A DNA stretch of 64,000 nucleotides from Hevea brasiliensis (taxonomy: Eukaryota; Streptophyta; Magnoliopsida; Malpighiales; Euphorbiaceae): NCBI RefSeq assembly GCF_030052815.1, contig NC_079507.1:59213119-59277118 (forward strand), written 5' to 3'. Below, piece after piece: positions 11,118 through 23,500 of this stretch. Made by a program: the position numbers and the translations under genes. The stretch's first letter is position 1; every line of letters starts with the position of its first letter. The notes beneath the pieces were generated by a model, which had not been told where the DNA came from, searched no databases, and was given only the letters and a program-made list of their open reading frames with translations.

Positions 11118-11934
11118 TCAGCAGATGTAACCTTCTTTGAAACATCCCCATATTTTTCACCAAACACTGCAACAAAAAGACTCATTTATGATATTTTACC
11201 TATTCCATTTCTTTCTCCATCACAACTCTATATTTCGATTGAAGGCCTGTCTTGTTGCCAAAGGTTATACTCTGATTTTTGGGTTTGATTATGGTGACAC
11301 CTTCTCTTCAGTTGCTAAAATTGCATCATTTCGTCTACTTATCTCTTTTTGGCAGTAATGCATCGCTGGCCACTTCATCAACTAGATATTAAAATACCTT
11401 TTTACATGGAAAACTGCCTGAGGAGGTATATGTGGAGCAACCACCAGGGTTTGTTACTCAGGAGGAGTCTGGTTTGGTATGCCGTTTACGACGTGCACTA
11501 TATAGTCTGAAATAGTCTCCAAGGGCATGGTTTGGACGGTTCAGTACTATGGTCCAACAGTTTGGAATGAGTAAGAGTGGAGCTAATCATTAGGTGTTCT
11601 TTCGCCATGGTAATCATGGTAAATGCATTTATCTAGGAGTCTATATTGATGACATAGTCATAACAGAAAATGACGATGATGGAATCATTAAGCTTAAACA
11701 GCATTTGTTCAGTCACTTTCAAACTAATGATTTGGGCAAATTGAAGTACTTTTTGGGAATTGGATTGTCATTTTATTGGACAAAAGATCGAATCAGGATG
11801 TATTGCTACCAGTTTTATTAATTCAAATGACCAGTTAACAGAAGTTTTCACCAAGTCACTTAGAGAATCTCGGGTTGAATATATTTGCAATTAGCTTGGA
11901 GCATATTATATGTACGCTCCAGCTTGAGGGAGAG
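11118..11934 (+). pseudogene. Host copia element, RT/RNase H remnant
   Basis: Continues the + strand host element. It opens with the linker (DVTFFET-like), has a deletion near 11225-11240, then RT pieces: ACLVAKGY, a region broken by frameshifts, and YIDDIVIT near 11643-11670. After FLGIG (about 11760) it jumps to the end of RNase H (QLTEVFTKSL), an internal deletion, and ends at a stop just before a polypurine-like GAGGGAGAG (about 11926-11934). Confidence 0.88.
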
Positions 11935-12160
11935 TGTTGAGATTGTCTCTTATCTATTTAGGTTATCTGTTGTATTTGAGTAGTTTAATAGGATTACACT
12001 TCCTAAGTATAATAGTTATCTGCTGCTGTGTTTATGTAGTATAATAGGAGTCAACTTCCTGTTTGTAAGATGTGTATATATATATATATATACCTGTATA
12101 GTTGTGAATGAAATATATACAGATTTTCTCCCAAATCTCTCTCTCTCAATTATTCTCACA
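11935..12160 (+). repeat. 3' LTR of the host copia element
   Basis: Starts TGTTGAG immediately after the polypurine tract. It contains a TATA-rich stretch (about 12074-12092) and appears to end at CTCACA near 12160. The partner LTR is off the left edge, so the right boundary is approximate. Confidence 0.75.
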
Positions 12161-12365
12161 GCCTTTTTTCCCTTCACAGTCCATATAGATATGGTGGTGT
12201 AATTGACTCTTCTAGAGGGGTAAATTTTGCTTATATGCACTAAAGTGCAATTTCCGTATATAATTTTTGCTCTTAAGATGTTATTGCTTGCTTATTAATC
12301 TTACTTATGTTGTTCTCTGTTAGAGCAATTCAAGACTTGACGATTGGATGCTGTTTTTATTGCAG
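12161..12365. other. Intron remainder between the host copia LTR and the first visible RECG1 exon
   Basis: Non-coding stretch ending in a normal acceptor (tract then GCAG, 12362-12365). No upstream RECG1 exon is visible here or anywhere in 1-12365, so the copia nest lies in an intron unless the gene is truncated. Confidence 0.7.
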
Positions 12366-15300
12366 GTTAAGAGCATGAGTACCAACGATCACTATGAAAT
12401 GAGGGAATATAATATTGATGTGCTAAAAGATGATGAAGATTCATCTCTTTGTCCTGAAGGGAGGCCATATCCTATATACCCTTCAAAAGGAGGCTTAAAG
12501 CCTAATTTTCTTAGGAACACTATTGCAAGGTTTGTGCTTCATTTACTTTTGGGAGTTTGTGTGCAATATCATTACAGTGCCACCCCCTCTTCTGAGTTTC
12601 TAACTCTTGGGATTAATTCTATTTTCTCCTTCCAAGAATTTTTGTATTGGCAGACAATAAAGTGAGCCCTTTTGTTATCTCTAATGTTGTGACTTGCTAT
12701 TTTTTTTCTCTTTGTTTTAGTTGGCATTATCTGCTGATGCAACTTTCTCTTGAGAATTCTCCTTTTTGTTGTTTGCTTCTTCTTTTTTTTTTATCTCTAC
12801 TGCTCTCGGAAACTATAGGAGTTCTATATTCAAATGAAGAATTCTGTTCATTGTGTTTCTATGGCTTAGATGCAAAAATCGGGTTCTTCTCCTCGTCATG
12901 GATGTACACTTGTTTCATTTGTTCCAATGTGTAAGTTATACACTTCTATTAGCACCTAACACCAAAATATTTTAGTTGGGCTTGAGATCCCAATTTGATT
13001 CTGTGGTTTGCCTAACTGACCTGAAAAGCTTGATGTTTTGGCTGTTTGGATTTGGTCTTATTGAGTGACTCACATAATTTGGTAATCATCTGTTCTATTT
13101 CCGGTCATTGAATCTCTTATAGGGTTGGCTTTTGATTGTTACTTTTCCTTTGACTTAGATTTTTTTGTTTCTAGATATGGGCTTGCACAAGAATAATGTA
13201 GACATTCTTTTCTGTCTTCCAGAGCTGTACAAGCCTTGGCTCTCATTGTCGATCCTATTCCAAAAGAAATCACTCAGGAATTTGGGCTCTTTCATCTTCA
13301 TGATGTAAGGAGTTTAATTTTTCTCTAAAATTTTTAATATATTGATTCTTTTTATTTTATTGTTTAAGATTTTCATGGTGCTTACTGTTTTCTTCATGCC
13401 TCAACTCACATAGTGATTTCTTTCTGGTTCCATACCCTAATAGTTTATCTGGCTGTGGCATTGAGGGAAAGTTTTTGCTAGACTTTTATGATTCATTGAA
13501 GACTAATTTTGTGATTTTGAATTTGAAATTCTTATTCTGTCTGGGTTGTTTGGTATCACTGTATTGATAGTGAGATAAAAAATAAATAAATAAATAACGA
13601 GAAAACATCATTACAAAGGAACTGCCAACGCTGTCACGCTTTGAATTTGCCATAGAATCATAATCTTATGCATTTGCATTTGAATCTGATTTTAATTAGC
13701 CATGCAGAGTTGGAAGTTTGAACCAGCAAAAGATATTTTTCATTTTATGGAAAAGAAATAACTGGTGCCCTCGTTCCCATTAATTGGCTATTCAAGGTCA
13801 TGTCCTTTTATGAAGTGTCTTTATATCCTAACGGAAGTGTTAAATTCGAAGAGAGTATTGGTTAAATTACAATTAGTTCATTTTAATTCGGGCTTATATA
13901 AGTGATTAAATTGCTTTACATATTAAAATGACCAGCCAAGTTAATGTTGCAACTTAACCACTTATATATTGCCCTATTACTTCATATCTTTTCAATGTGG
14001 GATTCTCAATACTCCCTCCTCAAGTATAACCGCATGGTTGTCACTTGACAATTAGTTAGTATTTTAATCCAATACGGGCCCAATTATACAGCCTTATGGG
14101 CGGCTGAAAACTCACAACCCAGTCCGGGCTCTGATACCATGTTAAATTCCAAGAGAGTGTTGGTTAAATTACAGTTAATTCATTTTAATTCGGGCTTATA
14201 TAAGTGATTAAATTGCTTTACACATCAAAATGATTATCCAAGTTAATGTTACAACTTAACTACTTATATATTGCCCTATTACTTCATATCTTTTCGATGT
14301 GGGATTCTCAACAGGAAGCATGTGTTGCAAGTTGGATTCCCTCTGCAGCTCTCTCTGTCCTTTTTTCTTTTTTTGGTTTTATATTTATTGGGTTAACTTA
14401 TTCCAAAGATGGTGCTTGAGATGATGTTTGCAAGGGTTGACACTTGACAAGAAAGGTAACAATGTTATGTGGCGGCTGGTACCTTGTTATCAGCTGAGGA
14501 ATTTCTGGGAATTGAAATTTGAGGACTTACTAGGACATTTTAGATCAAATTGGGGGTTTGAGGAGCCAATTTTCATGGTTTTTTTTCCAACCACATTTAG
14601 TTTGTGCAGTCTTTATGAAATTTCATGGTACATGACACTTGATGCCCACACTTCTTTTTTGGTGTTTAATGGTTTTATCACTTCTCAGCAAGAAATGGTT
14701 GAGGATTTTTTCATTTTGAGGACTATTTTCTCAAGATTCCATATTTCAAGTTCCTCTTGAGCTTTTTTTTTGTCTAATTTTTAGATGTGGAGCTTTGAAG
14801 CTCAAGTTCTATTTTCTCTACCTCTTCATGTGCTTGTAACATCTTTCACTGACTGAGCCATTGTAAATTATTATAATTCTTTTAAAACACCATAATTTTG
14901 GCAGTTTACATTCATAAGGCAATACCAATATTTTGTGTGCACATGGCATGTATGGGATTTTCTTTTTTGCATCATTACTTGCATTTTTTAATGAAACTTG
15001 AGTGTTATTCTTGAATAGGCTTATGTTGGAATTCACCAACCAAAGAATGCTGAGGAGGCTGATTTAGCTCGTAGAAGACTTATATTTGATGAGTTCTTTT
15101 ACCTACAGGTGATAATTGTATTTCGCTGTCAGTTTTTTGATATGGAGGAATTAGTCATGTATTTGTTTTTTCAGTCATGGATACCATTGTGAAGTTTTTA
15201 TAATCTATTTTTGGTAGTCTGAATTACATCTCTTTATATTGTTACCACTTCTGCAATAGATTTCACATGAAAAACTAACTGATTCCTTATCTCATAGGTT

Positions 15301-18300
15301 CTTGTGAAGAGCCCTACATTCCCCTTTCTGATTCTTTTCAAACTCAAAGCCATTGCTTTACATCATGTATACAATGGCCATTCAGCAAGTACATTTATAA
15401 TAAAGTATAGAAAAATACCATTTGGTTTCGTGATTTTAGCACTCAGGGCCTGTGGTTTTTTTGTTGTAGATGAGGGCCTTTGGTTTTACGTCGTTAACAC
15501 TTTGGTCACAAAACAACCAAAACCGTTAAAAACGTTGACATGAACTTAAAATTTTTTTTCTTACTTATCAATATGTGGGTCCCACTAAATTAAAAAATTT
15601 AAAATTTTAAGATTTAAAAAATAATATGTAAATTATAATTATAAAAATATGAGTGAATTACCTTGAGGTCCTTTTATATTTTCATTATTGACAAGTTCGT
15701 TCTTGTATTTGAACAAGTTGATCCTTGAATATTGTAATTATTAACAAGTTGGTCAACGCATTTTCACAAGTTGGTCTCTTAATATTATCATTATTTACAA
15801 ATTGATCCTAGCATCTCTCTTTTTCTCTTTCTCACCCTCTCTGTCTTCTCTCTCTTCCTTTCCCTCTCCCTCTCTCTCCCTTGCAGAAACCCTAACCAAA
15901 GTCTCTTCTGTCTTGGACGCATCAAGCTTCTCCTCCCCACCAACATCCCCATTAATTCACAATCACATTTTGAATTCAATTTTGGACTATAGTTCACAAT
16001 CAAATTGACACTTAGGAAACAATCGCATTGTGGGCAATAATTATAATAACCCTCCACAGCATGAAGTTTGAAAGGAAATCCTAGTGAGCTTGTGAAATAA
16101 GCCAATCTACTTCCTATTGACTTGAGCAGGTACCAATGCAGCGATGTTTTCAGGGGACAATCCTAAGGGAGATGAGAGCTAAAGATCTTGTGAAGGAGAT
16201 TGGCAGCTTTGTAAAGGTTGTTCATGGAAACGCACTCGGTGCATTGAAGCAATAGACTAAGAGTCTAAGACTTGTAGACTCCATGGAAGCCTTGCTAGAG
16301 AAGTTAGGTCGTTTGGCAAAAGGGTCGTCTGTGTTGCCTAAGAAGGTCACCAACTCTCTGTAGACGTATTTCAACTTCATGAAGGAAGTAGAATTGTTTG
16401 AGTTAGAACTAAAATTGTTGGCGATTGAGGAACTAAGCTTTGAAGCATGATCAAAGAATGATTGAGAATCGATTTTGGGGAAGAATTAAGGATAAGAGTA
16501 ATTGGGTTAGGGATTAAGGGGAAATCTATTTGGGGAAGAATTAATTGGGTTAGGGTTTCTGTATTGTGGAATTTGAGGGGAAGGGGATTTCTTTTTTTTT
16601 TTTCGTATGGGACCCACATACTGACAAGTTAGAAAAGAATTTTAATGTGCTACGTTAGTAATTTTAATGGTGTTGTTTTGTCATAAGTGCTAATGGCACG
16701 AAATCACTAACCTTCACCTGCAATGAAATTATAAAAAAACCACGTGCTCCAAGTGCTAAAAGCACGAAACTACATAGTACTTTTCTATAATTTCCCCTTT
16801 ATAATATTTATTACCTAATGGAAACAGCCATTATGGCCATAATGTAATGTTCACTGCAGTTTAGCAATGCACACACACACACACACCCCTGTTTCAGATC
16901 TTGCTTCATTCTTTTGACTTTCTTTTTCTAGGTTTTGGGCATAAATAACTATAAAAAAGGCATACAATATAATATAAAACTATTAGATAACAAATCACAT
17001 TATAACATTGCTCTACCCGGACATTGAAAGTGTGATTCTTTATGGCCTTTCACAAAGTTGTGCAAATCTATGCATTTGATGTAATTTGCTTTTCTTAAAA
17101 ATAAAAAATTTTGCATTGTAGTCCTGTTTCTGTAGCATGCTACCAGAACTGTGATTGTGGCCACAATAAGTCAATAATGATTTAAAACCATGGGGGGACA
17201 AGATGAGAGCTTCTGAAAGGTTAAGTATTGTGCAGTGGTGGACCACAAAAGGTTACTCAATTTCTGTAAATCACGCTCCTTGGTTGCTAGGAACTATGTT
17301 ACTTGAAGCTCTCTTTTTTTACTTTTTTCTTTTTTTTTTTTTAACTTAAAGTCGATTCCACATAGAAGTTACTTATGCTGGTTGTCTTTTAGGCTCTACT
17401 TTATCAATGATAACCTATGGACTCTTAAGTATATTTCTGTGTGTAGTTGGGACGCTTATTCCAAATGCTTGAAGGTCTTGGTACACAAATGGAGAAAGAC
17501 AGATTACTTGAAAAGTACAGAAAACCTGAATTAAATGCCATTTGTATGGAAAATTGGTCCAGTCTCACGAAGAAACTCTTGAAGGCTCTTCCATATTCCC
17601 TTACTTCTAGTCAGCTAAGTGCTGTTTCAGAGATTATATGGGATCTAAAACGACCTGTTCCTATGAATCGACTTTTGCAGGTTGTGGTTTATACGTTAAT
17701 GCTTTGTTTGTTTCATCATTGCAGTAAATAATTCGTTTGTAATTGCTTTCAGGTTCTTATTGCGCTTTAGAATAAATATCTGAATAAATGTTGCCATGTG
17801 CCAATGTCTGGATACCTTTTTTTTTTTTCCTAGCAACTGGAGTTCATTTACTTACAACATTAAAAATGTGCTAGGACTAATAAACTTTTGTTTAAGATCA
17901 AAATTTAGCATGAACGGCAACACAACAAACCCCCACACACCCCCCCCCCCCCCCCTCTTCAACCTTTCCTTCTTTCTCCCTTTCTCTCTCACCATATATA
18001 ATGCTTTGCAAGAGAGGATGCAATATTGTCACTATCAGTTTGTATATGCAATAGAAATCCCAGCTTTATCGTATGATATATTTGCTTGGATTTAGTTATT
18101 CCATCTATTTCTTTTTCCTTTCATGGCTTCTTCCCTCATGTGGAAATATATCTATATTACACATTCTCAACTAAACCAGCATGTTATATTAGTGAGAAAT
18201 TTATTTCCTTTGCTAGTGGTATTTTCTTTTGAGTTTTGAGACTTGTGTTTTCTGTAAGTAATGAGAGAAAAGCACTATCAAAGAAAAACAGTTAATTTTT

Positions 18301-20489
18301 GGTTTCATATTACCTTTGCAAGGCTTTTAGGATATATTTATATCTCATTCCCATGCCTTTTTTTTTCCATGCCTTCATCCTTGTTATTAACATTTTAATG
18401 GTGCTGCAATAGATGTCCATGATGTTATCATCAGCATAAAACCAAAGCAAATAGAAAGTACTTGATGGTTGGTTGCCTGTTTGAGAAAAGTGAGGAGATT
18501 ATGAACCTTTTCTTTCTGGGAGAAAATGATTTTGATGCAGAAATAATTGATACTATCGTTGTCTAGTCTAGAAAAACTTCAAGTACAGAATTAAAGAACA
18601 GAATAAGTTATATATATGTATTGAGAGGATATTAAAGTCTATGGTGAATTTGATGGAATTTTCTAACTTTTTAATAATCAATTTCAGGGTGATGTTGGAT
18701 GTGGGAAAACAGTGGTTGCTTTTTTGGCATGTATGGAAGTTGTTGGCTCTGGTTATCAGGTTGGTCACTTTGTGAATATTATATTGTTTTTCTAATTTCT
18801 CAATCAACTGCAGAATGTCTTCAACTTTTTTTCTTACATTGACTTAATAATCATGGATTTACAATTTGTTTTTACATACGGTAGATATTTCCACTATTGT
18901 TGTGCTTTTGCCGATTGCTTTTATCTTTTTTGTGTGTATAGATTTAGGATGTAATGGATATTATGGTTGAATTCTCTGTATGTAGGCTGCTTTCATGGTT
19001 CCAACTGAATTGCTTGCGGTGCAACATTATGAGCACTTGCTTAATTTGCTAGAGGCAATGGAGGATGACCAATCCAAACCTTCAATTGCTCTACTAACAG
19101 GTTCAACACCATTAAAACAGTCACGGATGATTCGTAAGGCATGCATTTTAATTATGTAATTTGCTCTGTTTTTAATATTAATAATAATATTCGAGATTAA
19201 GTAATCTGCTTAATTTATGTAATTGGATGACAGGATCTCCAAGCGGGAGAAATTTCCTTGGTCATTGGAACCCACAGTTTAATATCTGAAAATGTAGAAT
19301 TCTCTGCTTTGCGTATAGCTGTGGTGGATGAGCAACATCGCTTTGGTGTGATCCAGAGAGGAAGGTTTAATAGTAAGGTTATGGGGAATATTTAATTATC
19401 TATACCATAGAATTTTGCTTTTCTGGCTGTTGCAAGCTTTTTCATTTTTCTTCCTGGCATCTGCTGCAGTGTTTAGTGCTTCAGGAGTTAACAAATCTCA
19501 AACTCTATGGTAAATTGATTGGTTTTAATCCTTCAAATTAGTTTATTTATAATGTTGCTTTGGAGTTCCACTGCTTTAACTCCAAAAGTAGTTGTGCATG
19601 TCTAGTCTTAAGTCTTTGGATTTTAATTTCTACTTGTCATTCTCCTTAAAAGATAAGACATTCTGCTCTTTCCTCTGAGTCTTTTTCTGTATCTGTTTAA
19701 AGTAGCTATCACATGATTGATTTTCTAGCTATCTCGATGGCTGTAGGATATCATTGTTGGAGAGGTTAAATGGCAACCATCTGAGTAGTCGCTATTTGTT
19801 GTCATATAGAAGGACATGAACTAAACTATACTTTGTATGTGCACAGAGTGGACATCTAAATTGCTTCTCTTGAAAATGTACAGCAGTGCAAATAACAAAA
19901 CTGATAGAAGAAAGGTGGAGTTGCACATCGCCTGGGAGATCAGTGGCTAAACTTGGGAAGTGCTTTCTAGTGCAGCTTGCGTGAGACTGGTGATTGAATG
20001 AGATGAGATCAAGCAAATGATAGAAGTTATATCTTTTGAGTGGTTGAGGGAAGTCAGATAATAGGGAGGTTTATCCTGATTGAAATTAAATAGGAGAGCA
20101 AATAAGATTTTATCTCCTTATTGTTGTGATCAGTGGTGTGTTATGTTTATTGTGAGTCTAATTAACTTATTTTTTGTTTTGTGAGGTTGCATGGGCCATT
20201 TGGAATCACCTTTTGGCCTTTTGGTTGAGAATTGGGCTTGTCCATAAATTTTAGGGGCTTTTTGTGGTTTTAAAATAAAGCAGGTTAGATGGTAGAAAGG
20301 ATGTCAGGTTTGGTTTTCCCAATCATACTGAAAAACTAATTGTAGCGTATGGTCAACTATAGCGTCATGTGGGAACAGTCTATAACTGACTGTCATTTGT
20401 GGGCTTTGCCGCTTTGGGTGTAAGATGTGGTAAAAGTGGTAAATGGACATGGAAATCTACTATTTGAAAGTTCTTTTGATGCTCACCAG

Positions 20490-20524
<35 letters not shown>

Positions 20525-23500
20525 ATAATTGAATTGAGTACATGCTTCTAAAATTGTTCCTACAATTAATTTGTGCAGCATATATTTTCTATCTTTAAAT
20601 TTTAGCCAGAATTAATATTTTGATCCATACAATTTATGGCTTCATTATCTTTTTGCTAGTATTTGGTAGGATTAAGTGACTGACATGTTTGATCCCTGCA
20701 GTTATATTATAGCTCTTTAAGTTCAAGAATAGCAGCAACCAGTTCTGATGGGTCCTCAAAGAGCGATGGCTATATGGCCCCACACGTTCTTGCTATGTCA
20801 GCCACTCCCATCCCAAGGACACTTGCTTTGGCCTTGTATGGGGACATGTTCCTAACACAAGTATGGAAATTTTTGTTACCTCTATGGTTGTTAGCATTGT
20901 ATATCGTAATCATTTAAAAAAAAAATTTTGAGCAGTTCACTATAGTTTTCTGAAAGTCTGCAGATATTGTGGGAAAAAGAAAAAAAAAAGGGGTTTGTGT
21001 CTTTCTATTGCTTTGGCTATTTGGACCGTTGAATATTTATTTGGTTATGTGATAAGGAGTATAAACAGGGAACCACTCTCTGCTTAGAGTGAGGTCAAAG
21101 GAGTTTTGTGAGATTAGGACTTCTCTTATAACTAAGATTTTCAAGATGAGATATTTTCAGCTTTTATTCCCAATTGAATTTGACTACTAGACTCCTTGGA
21201 ACACTTACCATTGAATATAATTGATATTGCCTTACTCTTGGCTTTCTATATCACAGATAACTGACTTGCCTCCTGGAAGAATTCCAGTTGAAACATGCAT
21301 TATTATAGGAAATAGCCAGGGCTTTGAGGATGCCTACAAGGTATTGGTCTTGCCAACTCTCCCAAGTACTTGACATATATTTCTGTCTGTATATCTTCTT
21401 CTTCTTCTTTTTCTTCTTCTTCTTCTTCTTCTTTTCTCTTGACATCTGTTTATGTCTATCTATTTTCTTTTTCTTTCTCTTTTGATGTCCTACATTACAA
21501 GGAAAGTGTTTAACCATTGGTTACTGGCAAATGAGCTATGCATGTCTGTTTTGATAGTGAGGGTACTAGGCCCTCTATATTTGAATCATCATTATCTTGT
21601 TTGGTTAACAAGGACATGGAATGGGATATACACCCTGATTTCTAGAACTTGACGCCCCCTTTGAAATGACAATCAAGTACTAAATACCTTTTTCTTGATT
21701 TCTCATTCTCATTCCTATATTCTAGTTATCAAACACTCAATTAATGTGATGGATTTTAATTTCTATTCTTATTTTTCTTTCCTAGTAAGGAACCAATACA
21801 GGTTAAGCAGCGTTGCCAAAAGTGCTAAGCGCCCTTAAGGCGAGAAGGTCCTCCATCGTCTGAAGCGCTAAGTGCTTGTTTAGGCGCTCGCCTGAGCGAA
21901 GTGAGGCACTAATTTATTATAAAATAATAAATAATTAAATATACAATTAAAAAAGTTTAATATATTACACAATCAATAAATTGTCAAATTTCATATTCAT
22001 ATTCATAATATATTATATGTTTTAAGTTTTAAGATCAAAAGCATTCCTCCAATAACACAAAATGTTAAAGCAAAAATCATAAAGCACGTAATATAATTTA
22101 ATATTCTAGATGCATTGTTCAGTTTCATTCATTATGTAATGCAATCTCAAAACCCTAGTCATCATGTGGATGCCAAAAGGTGAAAACAAATCAAGCCAGC
22201 TTTTCTCTTTCTTAACTTTTCTTTGCCTTGGGACGCCTGGTGACGCCTCGCCTAGGCACCTAGGCGGTGCCTAGTTGAAGGCTCCTCGACTGGAGGCTTC
22301 CTTGGCAAGGCGCCTAGATTTCGCCTCACCTGGCGCCTCTTGACAGCACTGAGCCTCAACAGTTTTCCTGAATTTATCAGGCTCCATTTTCGGTTTTGTT
22401 GTAATGCTAGCTGAGAAACTTGTATAAAAACTTGTTGCTTTTATTCAAAGTCTTGATGCATTCGTTGTGGAAGTCAATAGCTTGTTAATGCCTGTTACTC
22501 GATTAAACTACAGTCCCAAAATTGATGGACATTTTCATGAATCCTTATTGTTATTCTGCTCTCCTTAGGGGCAACTTTTCCTTAGGTGGCCATGATATTA
22601 AGTTAGATTTTAACATTCAACCAACATCTTTTTTGTCTTTCTTCTATACACCCTACTACCTTAATCTACCCACTTATCCACACAAACGCATCAGTAGGTT
22701 TATATTGGATATGGCTGTTGAATTTTGGACCCAAGAGTGTAAATATCAAACTGGCAGATTACATGTTGAATTGGGCTCACCATCACTAAAATGGTTTAAG
22801 CCATTTTGATTTGGTTTGCTAACACTTATATGTCCTTTAATTTTCTTGTTCACTACTAGTGTGGGACTTTTTCCCACAAGTAATATTTCAACACTTCCCC
22901 TCAAGTGGCAACCGGAACATTTGATTGACACTTGAAAGCTAAAACTGAAATTTAGCGGCAATACTGAGAAATTGAATTGGAGCTGAAACTGGGCCCTGAC
23001 CTGCTTTAATGCCATGTTGAATTTTGGGCCCAAGGGTGTGAATATCAAACTAGCAGGCTACAAGCTGAACTGGGCTTCCCATTGGTTTGGTTTGCCAACA
23101 CTTGCGCCCTTTAATTTTCTTGTAAACTACCAATGTGAGACTTGTTCTCGCAGATGATATTCCAACAGTGCCCAAGCCATCTTAGGTGATGTTTCCATTA
23201 ATTTATTCTCAATGGCTGTCCACTTCACCATTTTACGGATGTATTCTATTCTCATATTCGGTAAATGTCAAAAGAGGAGAATTATTAATATAGTGCTCTT
23301 CCTAGTAAACTCTAATAGATATTTATTTTGTCCTTTATTTTTCTACCAAATAATGAGTCATTTGCTCTGCGTATGCATGGTTCACTGTGTTGCTTTATTG
23401 GATCTTTAAACTATAAATGTGACAATACTGTGTGTAGAAATGGTAATGTTGCCAATTATCTCTCTCTCTCTCTGAACATTAATTGTTGCTGAGAATATCA

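Larger units (their letters stand above)
15109..17446 (+). other. RECG1 intron carrying a MULE
   Basis: GT-AG intron of 2338 bp. Most of it is the MULE-like element at 15403-16797. The remainder holds an AC microsatellite (about 16867-16886) and T-rich sequence. Confidence 0.85.

Noticed and set aside
12180..12215. A short + strand frame reading GGVIDSSRGV between an AG and a GT, possibly an upstream RECG1 exon
   Set aside because: It loosely recalls a RecG N-terminal segment, but about 70 residues known in the family would be missing before the next exon, and the match needs a gap. Treated as intron.
13838..14313. TRIM-1 as a Cassandra element
   Set aside because: I looked for 5S rRNA promoter boxes in the LTRs and saw none, so it is a generic TRIM.
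20490..20519. Poly-A run as the tail of a retrocopy
   Set aside because: No flanking duplication and no recognisable source sequence upstream. Left as a possibility only.
21251..21517. Poly-Lys open frame on the - strand
   Set aside because: It is antisense to a RECG1 exon and to the CTT repeat.
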